This document shows, piece by piece, positions 9,357 through 20,924 of a stretch of DNA of 64,000 nucleotides. Within the stretch, counting starts at the first letter, position 1; every line of letters begins with the position of its first letter. Under the pieces are notes generated by a model. That model ran no database searches. It worked only from the letters and a program-made list of their open reading frames with translations, and was not told where the DNA came from. The stretch lies in contig JAJEKV010000100.1 of assembly GCA_021234155.1 (NCBI GenBank), forward strand, positions 3,448,116 to 3,512,115, written 5' to 3'. Source of the stretch: Isoetes taiwanensis. Its lineage: Eukaryota; Streptophyta; Lycopodiopsida; Isoetales; Isoetaceae. The position numbers and the translations under genes are program-made.

Positions 9357-10783
9357 ATAACAGGTTGGAAGTTGCCATGATTAGCAATTCTATCAAAGGT
9401 CTTCAACTTCCTAAGAATCCTCAGGCAGACCAAATCCTCAATAGGCATTTCGCTGATGATACCTTTATTTTAATTTCTATGGACTACAACTCGATTATTA
9501 ACACTCAGCAGATCCTTCAGGATTTTGGATAGGCCTTAGGCTGCAAAATCAATCCTCTCAAGTCAGCTATACAATCAAGATAGATTGACAAGGGCACTCA
9601 GGCTGCCAGCCTCTTAGGCTGTAAGTATTACACCCCCTGTTCTAAATCTAAAATCTTGGGGATCCCCTTTGCTATAAGAAGTAATGCATCTGACTTGTGG
9701 AGTGATGTGATTGATAAATTTTATAAAAAGGTCGATTTTATGAATTCCAAATACCTTTCCAAAAATGGCAGAGCTATAATTGCCAAGAATAAGAGATGCT
9801 GGCACCCTGTATCTATGGAAGAATGCTGCAAATCTAAAAAGGAAGGGGGACTTGGTACCATGAATATTGGAAAACAGGGATTGGCCTTAGCTGCCAAATA
9901 TTTCCACAAAGCTTGCCATGATAAGATCATGCATCCTATCTCTATCTTAGTTTAGACACTATATCAACAAATGTCATCTATATGGCTGGAGATCTCTCAG
10001 GATGGAGCTTCCTCACTCTATTTACTTCCCCTTCTCGGTCCCAGCTCACACTCCAGGAATTATCAAAAAGTGGATAAAAGCATGGCTCGAGGTCAGGAAT
10101 ATGTATACATGGGAGAAAGGGCTGGGAACTCGATCCTTATCCTTGACAACCCCAATATATGCCTTGCTTGCCATTTTCCCGAGCAAGCTAAACTATGGAA
10201 ACAGAAGGGGATAACTCTCATCAGAGATCTCCTTGACAACAATGGAATCATCTCCTTTCATACCTCTGTCCTCGTTGAAGAAGATCACCACACTAAATTA
10301 TTATATGAGGCAATCACTAATATTATTATGCAGGGCAGATGGTCAAACTCTTTGGACTCTTGACAGCATAAGGGTAAAATTAGATACTCAGTTAAATCAG
10401 CATATAGATTCATGATGAGTAACTAGGGGATTACTATCCATTTGAAATGGGGTGTTTCCCCAGATACTGCTAGAAGGAATCTGGAATTCATGTGGAGTAG
10501 CCCGGTCAATCCAGAGATCAAAGCCTTCATGTGGCAGCTTTGGCATAGAGGCTTGGCAACCAACTGTCAGAGATTCAGATTATCTATGACAAATTCTGAT
10601 ATTTGTGACAGGTGTCTAGCTGGTAAGGAGGATGAGAATCATCTTTTCAGGTTTTGCTTATGGTCGGAATGGATATTGGAGTTGGCCTCTGATATTTTTG
10701 GCTTGAATTTGGTAGCCCTGAATGAGAATGAATTCTTCATGCCCTCTAACCCGATTGACTGGAGGATCTACATCCTCCTTTGA
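9357..10783 (+). pseudogene. LINE ORF2 part 3: RT catalytic end, zf-RVT domain
   Basis: ORF2 continues after the SINE-like insertion. FADD, the catalytic Asp pair, is at 9449-9460. LGCK and KSKILGIPF follow. After RAIIAKN the expected linker is missing and the text jumps to KEEGGLG-like KKEGGLGTMN, so an internal deletion of several dozen codons is likely. A zf-RVT zinc-binding domain follows at about 10440-10700 (WSSPVNPEIKAFMWQLWHRG, then CDRC, and H-x-F-x-FC). Frameshifts and stops separate these blocks. Weak similarity to an RNase H-like tail (10981-11130) is possible but not convincing. Confidence 0.82.
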
Positions 10784-11374
10784 AGAATTTGGAAAGGAAG
10801 GAATGCTTTCATCTTTAATTGTGAAATTATTCCCCCCGAAGGAATCATTAAGCAGGTATTATATGATATTAACTGGATTCAGAGTATTAATGGGTGATTT
10901 GGGTTTGATTACAGATACTCTATTTTTGCTGACGAGGAAGCTCAAATGGAGGAAAATTAAGGCCAACACCAATAATGATTGGATAAAACTCTTTGGAGCG
11001 GCCAACACTTCGGATTACGAGGAAAATAACTACACCTGCGGTTGTTGCTGTGACCAGAACCTCAATGTTCGAGGGGAATTGCTGTGTCAGGCTAAAGACT
11101 CAAAAGGCAGATATAACATGGCTAAGGCGGAAGCATGTATGTGCATTTACTGCACCTTCCATACTATATTCAAAGGAACGGCAAGGAAGTGCAAAAACAT
11201 GAATCTCAGATCAGTTCATTAGAGCATCCTCTTTTCAGCACACTCAGACTTCGCTACTCTATAGTCACTATATAATAGCTATACCTTTCAGGGTTATACT
11301 TCCCTTGAAAAAAGTTTTTTTGTAATACTTTCTAATACTCTAATATAAATATAGACAACCTTCAATAAAAAGAA

Positions 11375-11391
11375 GAAGTTGCAAGTTATGC
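11375..11391. repeat. LINE target-site duplication, right copy
   Basis: GAAGTTGCAAGTTATGC, directly after the A-rich 3' tail of the LINE. Confidence 0.92.
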
Positions 11392-12999
11392 AAGATAATG
11401 TTTCTTTTTTTAATTCAAGCACAACACTTTAATTACAACCACATGAACAAGGTTACACTAAATAATAATGCAATAAATGCAATGCTTCCAAAGGCTTACA
11501 TGGTGTTGTTCACAACACATCCATAGCCACAATATGCAAGCAACAAGAATAGAATAGACATCCATAGCCAGATCGCCTCATATACAAGCAGCAAGAATAT
11601 AACAAGGTAGGATAGGGTAGGGTAGATAGTGACTATACAAGATTTAGTACACAACATCAACAACTCATAGACATAGCCACTTGCAATCTACACGTTCTCA
11701 AAATGATCCAATGGTCCACAAGTTACTCTACGCAAATGCACAACTTTCCAAAATAATTCAATGGCCCAGAAGTTATTATACGCAAATACACAAGTTTCCA
11801 ACATTTATACGTTCCCAAATTATGCCCAACGATGATAGGCACTATTACTACTAAATATAAACACTCTCTTCAATAAAGGAAAATATGTAGCATAATAACA
11901 GGGGATTTTCTTTGTGTTTTTGTACGCTTTTCACTAAGGTTTTCCTATGATTTCGTGATATATTCAAATGGATGTACTAATGCGTACATCTAGAGTGCAC
12001 CATTTTTTAGCCATTGATTTCAATGGCTCACAACAAAAGCCCCTTTTTGTGCGTGTGGTGCATAATGGGCACATGAAGGGCCATTGATTTTAGCCTTTTT
12101 TTCCAATGGTCAACAACCAATGGCTCACAACAAAAGCCCTCTTTTTATGTGTGTGGTGCAGAATGGGCACATGAAGGGTTTGAAGGGCGCATGTAGTGCA
12201 GTTTCCCCGCTGGCAACACATTTCTTATCATAACTTTTGATCCAGAGCTCTGTTTGAGATGATTTTTATTGCTTTGGAAAACTCTCTCCGAGATCTTTTT
12301 GATAGTGTATGATATGGATATGTTTGGATAAGTTATCTATGATAAAATAGCAATTTTTCGGCCGTGTTTGGTAGGCTTTCGCATCCTACCAGCTGATTAA
12401 TACAGGATTGCGCTATTGGATATTGTTTTATGGCTCATTCCGAATGAAGCCTGCAAACAATTACCATGCATCTTTAGATTTTGAGGCAGTTATCAAGCAA
12501 ATTCCAAGGCTTCTAGATCCTTGTGCTAACAAGCAGAAAAGTTTTCCACTTTGGTTTCTCACCACAAGAATCCATGGAGGCCAAAGGCTGCTGTTAAATT
12601 CCAGTTGAAAAATGTTTGTGTATGGGTGTTGCAAACTTTATCACTTTCAGAATAATGGGATCAATCTGCTCTATCTTTATGGTAACTTTTACTTATGTTC
12701 TATTTGTTTTATTGTGATCAGATTCAAAAGCTACAGGTGATGAAAGCCTCAAATGAATTCTAGTTTTTTTCTGGTTTGAATTCTAAAATTTTTGTCACAA
12801 CGGGAGGGGGGGGGGTGACGTCCCTAAGGCCCCAAAGGGGCCAAATTTTTTTTTTTGCAACACAAACCATTAACATCCAACATATAAAAATTAAATCCCC
12901 CAACACATAACAACCATTGACAATAATAATCAACACATAACTACCATTGACATTAATTAACACAACCATTGGGTCCAACACATCTACTTACTTAAAATG
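11392..12999. other. Intergenic with two short tandem duplications
   Basis: No gene is recognised. A 54-bp imperfect duplication lies at 11698-11805 (CAATGGYCCA...ACGCAAATRCACAA). A block with AATGGCTCACAACAAAAGCC...AATGGGCACATGAAGGG occurs at about 12020-12079 and again at 12118-12178. A G-run with T-run lies near 12801-12860. A short frame at 12448-12600 could be an exon remnant, but I cannot name it. Confidence 0.5.
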
Positions 13000-15900
13000 T
13001 TTTTGCCCTTTCTCTCTCACGCCGGTATCCCCTTTCCGGCTCCCAAAACTCACGCTTTTTCCGGCAAAAACGCGTTTTCCGGCTATTTTCTCTCTTCTTT
13101 CAGTTTTCTGGCAGCAACTTTCTCTCTCTTGGTTGTGGACGGTGCCCGTCGGTTAACGCAGCATCCAGAGTTCGCCAAAGCAGAGCACAGCAATCCAGCA
13201 ATCCGGCGATGTCTTGGTTTTCTGGAACTTCACCCTCCCTCGAATGTTTTATTATTCTAACTTTCTGTTTCTTTCTTAGTAAACGGTAGTTGCAAAAGCA
13301 ACATTATGGAGCTGTTCAGATTAATCCGTCTGTTTTTTCCTTTCTCAGTTTATTGAGCGATGCTGAGGTCGGACACAAAAGCTTCAATGCGGAACTCCAT
13401 ATCTTCTAAAGCTTTTCCAGCACTTTCTTACTTACGTTTTTTGGGCTTATTCTTTCTTCGGGATCTCCAAGGCAGGTTTTTGCTCCATTCCATCTTAAGG
13501 TTCAGCGCTGGCTGCAGTTAGATTCTCCTTCTATTTTATTTGGTATTTTCTTCTTATCAAAACATGCAAATCCATCTGCATTTCAACAGGGTGCCAACGT
13601 CAGCTGAAGAGTGGAGCTCTACATCTAGACACGACCAAAAATCTGCCAAAACAGGTATCTTAAATCTTTAAGGGTTGAGTTCGAGTTTGCTGCATCTCAA
13701 GCGGGGCATTTTTTGGGCAGGGGGTTCTTGCTTGATTGCTATGAAGGAGGATCTCCGTGAACGTTTTCCACATATTTTGCATCTGAAGGTAATACCATTC
13801 TCAACATGTACAGTCTGTTTATCAACATATGTTTCTCATCTCGGACTGTCAAAGCAATCACCGGTGTACATCCAGCAAGGAATAGGTAAACTTGGAAAGT
13901 TACCATTTCGATTTTGTTTTATTCTCAGGATATTTTTAGAAGCAGAGCTTCATCTTCCTTGCTTTGTCCGCTTCAGATCGGACTCTACTTTATTTATCTT
14001 TCTTTTGCTTCAACTCACAATCCACGAACAAGCCGTCTTGCTTTGACATCGGCCTTACATGATGCGTAGCCCCTCTATCAGGTATGAATGGCTTTGCAAT
14101 CTTCTCAAATTTTATTCATTCGTTTTTGCAGTTTTTTAATCTTTATGGTTCCTGTCGAAGATTTCATTCATTAAGTCATCCTTGCTCTTCAAAATCCTTC
14201 TTATTTGTTCTTACACAGTGTCATTCTTCAGGATTTCTTCTGCTCCTATCCTCACAGATTTACTTATGCATCAGATTTATTCATAATGGTTTTGCCGCCT
14301 TCAACATTCCCGATATGATTCACAAATTGAACCAAATATATAGCAGCGTTATGTGGCATCCGTCAGGAGGGAATTAAAATTATTACAAAATCTAAGCTTC
14401 ACACAAACCAGTGCTTACACTTTCACTGCAATAACCTGCTCTGTATTTCATTTTTTGGTGCACCCACATTTTTTCGGATAAGGAGGCACTTTGCTTTACG
14501 TTTAAGGCATGCACACATTGTTTTGAATCTGGCGTTACAATATTGGTTGCTGTGCATCTTTTCATGAGATACTTTTGCTTAAATCATAGGTTTTATGTTG
14601 CAGGCAACATCTGTCATAGTCTTTAGAAGATTTCAGGCTTTTACAGGCCTCCACTTCCTATCAAGGTATAAAATCTAACTCCAAGTTTCTTTAGAGTCTT
14701 CTTTGATGTTATGCTTCATATTTTAAATTATACTTTGATACATTTCACATGATTGAGCTGGCCATTTGAACAGTCCAAAAATTGCATATCAATAAGTGTT
14801 TCTCATGTGCTTCTCCTTTTCAATTTACGTTTTGACACATCTCAATGCATGCTCTGGCCATGTGGTCCATAAAAAATTGTTGTATGCCAGGTGATTTTGG
14901 TTATGAGAACCTTATTCTATCAGACCATGATGCTCCTAAAAGGGATTTTTCTCCTTTTTCCACAGCTTCAAACTACGGAATCAAGGCAGTAGAGCTGGCG
15001 CACACCTCATCCAGCATCAGGTAAACGATTTTGCAAGCATGTTTCAATTTTTGTTTAACCTCTAAGTTTCCTCAATTTACTTACTTTAGGCTTCAATGTT
15101 ATACTTTAGGAGCAATTCGTCCTTCAATCAAGTCGGAGCATGCTTTTCCTTGCTTGATAGTAGCAAATAGAAATATGTTTACCCAAGTCCGACCCTGCCA
15201 TAGCCATGATCCTGGTCCGATTTTTCTCTGTAGCGCCTATTTCCGGATGAAGGTTTGCCAGGATAGATCCCAAAATATTGCTCGAGGAGGTTTGCATGAT
15301 GGCCCTGATTTTTCCCTGTAGCTCCTGTTTTTGGATGAAGGTAAAATTATTGTGATTTGCCTTGATTTTTTCGGAAGTCCCTGTTTTGTGCTAAATCCAA
15401 GAATGTGCCTCTTAACGTTTAGCATTTAGCTTCTACAGATGCACACAAGTTTTTTTTAGTATATAGATTTATGGATGCACACAGGCTTTTTAGAAACTTT
15501 AGCTTTTATGCAGAGGAACAAGGACTCAAGTTTTTTATATGCCAAATAGAAGATTAAATTGGTGTTCTATGCCAGGCAAAAAATCGGATCTATTAACATG
15601 CTGGTTGTATTACAGATTTGCCTATTGCTGCCTACAGAATCTGGACTTTTGAATCTATGATGTATACAGTTTTGGAGCACATCAGTTTTGCTTTTTGCCG
15701 GATCCTCTCTCATTATTCCTTTCGCTTTGATTCCTGAGCCCCTATTCAGGAGATGTTCATAAAAGATGCGAGCTCCAAGGAGTTGGATTTGTTGAACAAA
15801 ATTACAAGATGCTTCTTTGGTAGCAGCAGGAACAGTTGGATAGGTAAATAGTGAAACTGTTGGCATTTGGTGAAACTATGGATAATGAAAACAATGGATT

Positions 15901-17760
15901 TGAAGATACGGAAAGAAAGCCAAACAGATTATAAGCTGTCATGTGCTCAGCACATCTCAAGGCATGGAATTTGGCTGCATATGCTTCTTTTTGCCATCCC
16001 AATTTTAAATCAACTTTGCTATGCTCTGCTTTGAAACCAAGTTTATTGACATGGATTACATGTATTTCAGCATATGGCAATGCTGGACAAGGAGGAGAAT
16101 TGTCTTTGGAGGGATCGCCTTTGCACTCTTAGCATTCTATATTGCAGGTTTGTGTATTTTCATTGAGGCATATTTTTCCATATGATGTAGTTGCGAAAAG
16201 TCCATCTTAGCTTTTAGTAATAATAATATGGCGAGAGTGCTTCCTCTTGGAGTGCAGCAGGTTGTTGAAGCTTGCTTCTGGGCTGGTACATTTTGCCCTT
16301 TTTTTTTCTGGATTTGTAAATAGATATTATGGGCAATACCAAGACTTGAACTCGCATCTTGGCCATGCAAGATCAAGCCTCCACCATTAAGACAAAGCAC
16401 AAACTTTACAATGTGGATTTAGCTCTTAAGTTCACGACTGCTTCGTGGTTGTCACTGATTAAGGACTATGTATTTCAGAATGCCAAGAGCGTAAGTCTGT
16501 CTTGCATCCTTTAAGGCTGTATTATGTCTATTGCAGATCTAAAATATGTGTGCCATCTATTGGTTGAGATTTATGCCATGTTTGCTCTTCCAATATATCT
16601 TATATAAGTGATTGAAGCATGGTGTATGAATCGGCGCCCACCCTGCATCCAAGCCCATCTCTATCTATGTTTTCTTTCTTTCTCGGAGTCAGGCAAGACC
16701 CGTTCCTTTTCCATTACGCTGAGCATTTTTTTGTGTTGATGGAGCCGCATCCTGTTTCTCAAATTTAGATTGAACCGTAAACCATGGCTTAAATGATTTT
16801 AATGGGCCTGGTGAAGCCGGATTCGTGGCCCTTTCCTTAACCCTAGCCGACAAATCTGAACCTAAATTTATCTGAGCCTATGTATAGGCCATTTATCTGG
16901 CAGGACCTTTTTCCATTCATACCAACAGCTAGATATCACACCCACAGCCCAATCAGTGAATCTAAAGCAAAGATCGGGTGCGCAGCAGGTTTATCCAGCC
17001 CACAACTCTTCCTTACACCAATTCTGTTTGCATCACAGGGATGCATGAGATATTTGAAGCTATGACTAATGACCGGTTACACATCTATAATGGAAAGCTT
17101 TGTCTTATAAGTTATGGTGTTATCGCATAAGTAAGGTGGCAGGTACAAAATCATTCTTTTATTTCTCCTGATCCTACAGAGGTATGTGCCAGAAAACGAT
17201 GTACACTGGAGTATTCAGGTTTCTCATTTGTAGTGTTAAGAAAAGAATCTGGCAAAATGTTGTATGGTTTTGGACTTTGAGGTTTCAAATCATCACTGTG
17301 AAGAAGCTTCTTGCAAACACCACGAGATCTTACAAATCAGGTTGTGGATTGCACATGCTAAGCTATTTTCGATGTAGGTTTCTTTTGAACCTTAATTCTT
17401 GCCTTGCCTTAAAGTCTTTTTGCGAATGTTTCAGAGTTCTTCACTTATTCACTGCCATTGCTACAAGAACGAGTTGAATCATGCTTTGCTTCTATTTCTT
17501 GAACGTACACATCTGCAATCATTCTTCAGGGTTCTCACATTAACTTGCATAAGGGTAGAGAGCATTATCTACGGCGGACGCATTACGCACTACGCATTCG
17601 AGGTTCAAGATATCGAATAACATAAATGAGACATCAACTTGCGATATTTCAATGCAGTGGCATTGAAATAATTACAAAAGAAAAGCATGTCCATTCTCTT
17701 GCAAGCATCAACCTATGGTGTTATCAGAAGTTGCACATATGGATGTTAATGTCCAAGACA
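13000..17760 (+). other. Series of exon-like fragments, no intact gene; possible Helitron cargo
   Basis: No long open frame, but many short blocks with good splice-like edges. Examples: donors at CTGAAG|GTAATA (near 13790), ATCAG|GTATGA (near 14080), TCAAG|GTATAA (near 14665) and CATCAG|GTAAAC (near 15020); acceptors at TTGCAG (near 14605), CCACAG (near 14965) and TATTTCAG (16070). One block, 16071-16147, reads RRRIVFGGIAFALLAFYIA, a likely membrane helix. I cannot name any product. Because a Helitron-type 3' end follows at 18465-18494, captured gene pieces are one explanation; a decayed host gene or a non-coding transcript are others. Confidence 0.35.
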
Positions 17761-17772
17761 TAACATAACCTA

Positions 17773-18444
17773 CATGTTCCACAACCCACTTTGTGTCGTA
17801 CGTGGCGATGGCTTTGGGATAGGTTGCTCCACCCTAAAGTCTCTGTACTATGGTGGCAGGTTATCCACAGGTGCCTGCGGGTTAATGCCTTTCGACATCG
17901 CTATGATCCTCGCATATCTGCCGGTATGCCGCCTCGCCTCTCGGACGTTGAGACTCTTGAGCATTGTCTCTTTGATTGTCCCGAGGTTCAACCGGCCGTG
18001 GTCGGCTACAAGGTTTGTTTAACAAGACACCGGATTTGCCGATGCATCCTTTTGGCGCCCTATCCCAATGGATGACCTTCGACTAAACAAAGGGCATTTC
18101 ACCTTGGTTCCGGTTGGCTCCTATGGTCGATATGGGGCGTCGCACACCACATCTTTCGGGCATTTATTCATGCACACACGGTGTTATTACGGTGGCCCGA
18201 GAAAAAGATATTGGCGACCACGAGTGTTCTTCCCTTGACTCGGAAGGCGGTGGATCGTGACGGATTCAAGACCTCGAATTGATTCTTATCATTAGTCTCC
18301 TATTCGGAGTAAGTACATTGTGCTCCGTGCTCCGTGCTCCCTGTGGCATCTTTGTGTGCTTACGGTTAGATGAGACATGTAAATTTTTGTACTTTTTCTC
18401 TGATTAATAAACTTTTTGGCTTTCGTCCTTCAAAAAAAAAAAAA
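17773..18444 (+). mobile_element. 5'-truncated L1-type LINE with 12-bp TSD
   Basis: TAACATAACCTA occurs at 17761-17772 and again at 18445-18456, right after a run of 13 A. Between them is the 3' end of a LINE: the frame from 17791 has the zf-RVT pattern (WLWDRLLHPKVSVLWWQVIHRCL in two blocks, then ETLEHCLFDCP with the H-x(4)-C pair), followed by a 3' UTR with ATTAATAAA near 18402. It is a different L1 family from the element at 2649-11374. Truncation at the 5' end is normal for LINE insertion; the preserved A-tail and TSD suggest moderate age. Confidence 0.9.
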
Positions 18445-18464
18445 TAACATAACCTAGGACATTA

Positions 18465-18494
18465 GCCCGGCAACGCCGGGCACACGTTTACTAG
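18465..18494 (+). mobile_element. Helitron-like 3' terminus
   Basis: GCCCGGCAACGCCGGGC (18465-18481) is a perfect GC hairpin, followed 9 bases later by CTAG (18491-18494) and then T. A short hairpin about 10 bases before CTRR, inserted before T, is the hallmark of a Helitron 3' end. The 5' end (TC after A) could not be located, so the size is unknown. The LINE at 17773-18444 sits inside the element, just before its end. Confidence 0.6.
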
Positions 18495-19436
18495 TTTAAA
18501 TTAAAATCCCCCTTAAACCCCCTTTGGTTTGGGTGCATATTCACACGGGGGTGACTCGGGGCAACGAGAGCTGTTGGATAGGCATATTCACCCCTTATTC
18601 CTTAATCTACATTGTACGTAAAGTTCGTCGTTTGTGGGGTATGCAAGTACAAAATTTGCTATACTGTATAACAAGATCCGCAAAATACTATAAGATTTCA
18701 AGCGGAATACTATATGGTGGAAGGGAAAATGCCCAAATGTCATCTGCTTTAGTTTTAAGATTATGGGTTTGCTAGACTTTCTTGATCAACTAGTAATGTT
18801 GTTGGGCATAAGATGGAAACATGTGAATGATAAACCAATTTTCCCTACACATTTTTTTTTTCTTTTACTATTTTTCCTTTTTTAAAACAACCCCCAAACA
18901 AACAACATTTTTTCCTTCTCCCTCTCTCATTTTTTCATAGACTTTTTTTCTTCCATTTTTCTTCTTTTCCTTGCCCTTTGCCCTTCACCCTTCTCCTTTC
19001 CCTTTACCCTTGCCCTTCACCTTCCCCTTCCCCCTTTTTTTTGTTCTCTCCCCTTTTTAGAGATCAAAGCATGATCAATTACGGTGGTGAGAAATCATGC
19101 TTTGATCTCTCCTAACTTTTAGAAAATTCATGAAATGCCCTGTATAGGTTTTTAGGGGCATTTTGTGAATTTTTAGAAAGTTAGGGGTATACAGGGGTAT
19201 TTTGTAGTTTTCCCAATATAATAATATAAAATGTTGTTGTGATAGAGAAATTTGACAAGTGAGGACTAAAGATTCTGGTTGAGTGAGTGCATCTCAAGAA
19301 ACTTTTTCGTGAGATTTTCATGTATTTTTCTATAAGGGCAACACAAATCTGCACTATGAGGAACTTAAAAGACCCGACCTCCAATTGAGAAAATTTGAAT
19401 CATACTCTTAGAGGAACTTTAGGAGATTTTTCACTC
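18495..19436. other. Non-coding, pyrimidine-rich tract and inverted repeats
   Basis: Positions 18840-19056 are strongly C/T-biased (CCCTTTGCCCTTCACCC-like). AGAGATCAAAGCATGAT at 19059-19075 is exactly complementary to 19094-19110, an 18-base loop apart. A second imperfect inverted repeat (AAATTCATGAAATGCCC with GGGGCATTTTGTGAATTTTT) spans about 19123-19176. No gene is recognised. Confidence 0.7.
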
Positions 19437-19439
19437 TAA

Positions 19440-19616
19440 GGGTGCTTTCTCATGGGCAGAGAACCTCCAGGTTTCCTGAAGGTCTGGTCTGCTTTTACGA
19501 TATTCCCATGAGCTGAGGGAGTGGCTGAGGTTAAGAACCTCATTTAGAAAATAATCCCGACGAATACTTCGACCTGGGCCTGACCTCATCCAGGTCCGGG
19601 CGATGGGAAAGCACCC
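19440..19616. mobile_element. PIF/Harbinger-like (Tourist) MITE, 177 bp
   Basis: Ends are GGGTGCTTTCTCATGGGC and the complement of GGGTGCTTTCCCATCGCCC, terminal inverted repeats that agree at about 16 of 18 positions. They are flanked by the 3-bp duplication TAA at 19437-19439 and 19617-19619. Length, G-starting ends and a TAA/TTA duplication match non-autonomous PIF/Harbinger elements. It has no coding capacity. Confidence 0.85.
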
Positions 19617-19619
19617 TAA

Positions 19620-20924
19620 AATAAAGTTAATTGTGGGAAAACTATATACGAAATGGCATATAAATAACATATGCCAATTTCTAGTACCATAGAAAAATGC
19701 AAGTTTTTACAAGTGTGCTAGGTTTATGGTTTAAGATCACACAAAGATCCAGCTATGGCTGGACACGAGCCAAGAGCCAGTCCGGCCTTTAATTAATGCC
19801 TCATTTATCCCATCAATCAATCCTCTGCTCACCCAAAAACTCAAACCCAGACCGATTGTGGTTTCTGTTTGAATTTAATGCCCCATATTTGATGCTTTTT
19901 GTCACTACTTCCTTCCTAATCAATTTGTTTTGATCTTGTGCAGTTATTTTGCCACCGGAGCTTTGGCTGTGGCTATGGCTATGGCATTGCTGCGAAGCTC
20001 CTATTCGGCTTCTTCGGCTTCTTGAATGAAGAAAAATGAGGACGAAATAATGGCTGTGGCAGCCGTTGTTAGAAATGCGCATTAAATGCTGTTTTGCCAG
20101 AAGTTTTTCCGTATTCAAGCAGGCAATTAATGAGGATTCAACCACTTCAGCTTCTTCTCATTTCATACAGATCAACAAACTGGTATTCAAATCAGGTCGG
20201 AAGTGGAAGAATCACGAAGAATCACAAGAAATAACAGCCGGATTATTCGATAGAATAAAGAAATTGTAAGATTCTTCGGAAGAATGAGCTGGGTTGTTCT
20301 GAAATAATGAGGTGATTCAACAATTCTATCTTGGGTGCTGGTAATTTGGGAAAAAAATTGCAGCGGAGATGAAAACAGGGCAGATTTGGAAGCAAAAAAA
20401 GAGTTTTTGATGCGAGGAAAAGGGTCGTAATCAGATGGGCGGTTTATGAAGTACAAAGCTGCAGATCCGCACAAGAAAATGGAGTAGAAGGAGCACAGAT
20501 TGGGCAGATTTAGCAGAGAAAAAGGAAGACAAAGGGAGCACGCGATTCCGGCGAGACAGAAGCAGCAGTCCATATCGCCGGACAAGATAATGGAGAAAAA
20601 ATGATTCGGCCCTTTGATTTTTAGCTCGGCTATGGCGAAAATTGAAATATGGGGTTAAAGATATGGAGGGCCCCTTTTTGGGTACTCTGTTTGTATGCTA
20701 GCAGCACAACAGCGACGGATTTTGCTTCTTTAGTCTTCGGCAAAAGCTTCCCTTAACTTTTCTGCGTGTTGGCCAGTTTTAGGACAGAGCCCATCTCCGG
20801 TGGTGGCTATGGCTGTGCCAATGTCGGAATTTTCCAGTTATGTCCTGCAATTGGGCACAGTGTTTATTTGCCAGAAAAACGACGGATTTTAGCTTCAGAT
20901 CGAGTGGAGAATCGAGCTTTGGGT
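19620..20924. other. Upstream flank of the neprosin-like gene
   Basis: No gene is recognised. I found no clear TATA box at a sensible distance from the start at 20925, though the transcription start is unknown. An open frame on the minus strand (20585-20187) is hydrophobic but has no family resemblance. Confidence 0.4.

Larger units (their letters stand above)
2649..11374 (+). mobile_element. L1-type LINE, full length, decayed, with two nested insertions
   Basis: A non-LTR retrotransposon defined by its ends. The 17-bp sequence GAAGTTGCAAGTTATGC stands at 2632-2648 and again at 11375-11391, and the element's 3' end carries AATAAAAAGAA just before the second copy. That is the signature of target-primed insertion. 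Inside, in order: a 5' leader (2649-3158), ORF1 with a DUF4283-like part, ORF2 with an APE endonuclease, a reverse transcriptase and a zf-RVT domain, and a 3' UTR. Without the inserts at 5990-7451 and 8473-9356 it is about 6.4 kb, normal for a plant L1. Several stops and frameshifts make it inactive. Confidence 0.92.

Noticed and set aside
19059-19110. MicroRNA gene
   Set aside because: Perfect arms and a short loop are more like a foldback repeat, and there is no expression evidence.
20187-20585. Divergent minus-strand gene sharing a promoter with the neprosin gene
   Set aside because: Hydrophobic 132-codon frame without family resemblance, splice pattern or supporting downstream exons.
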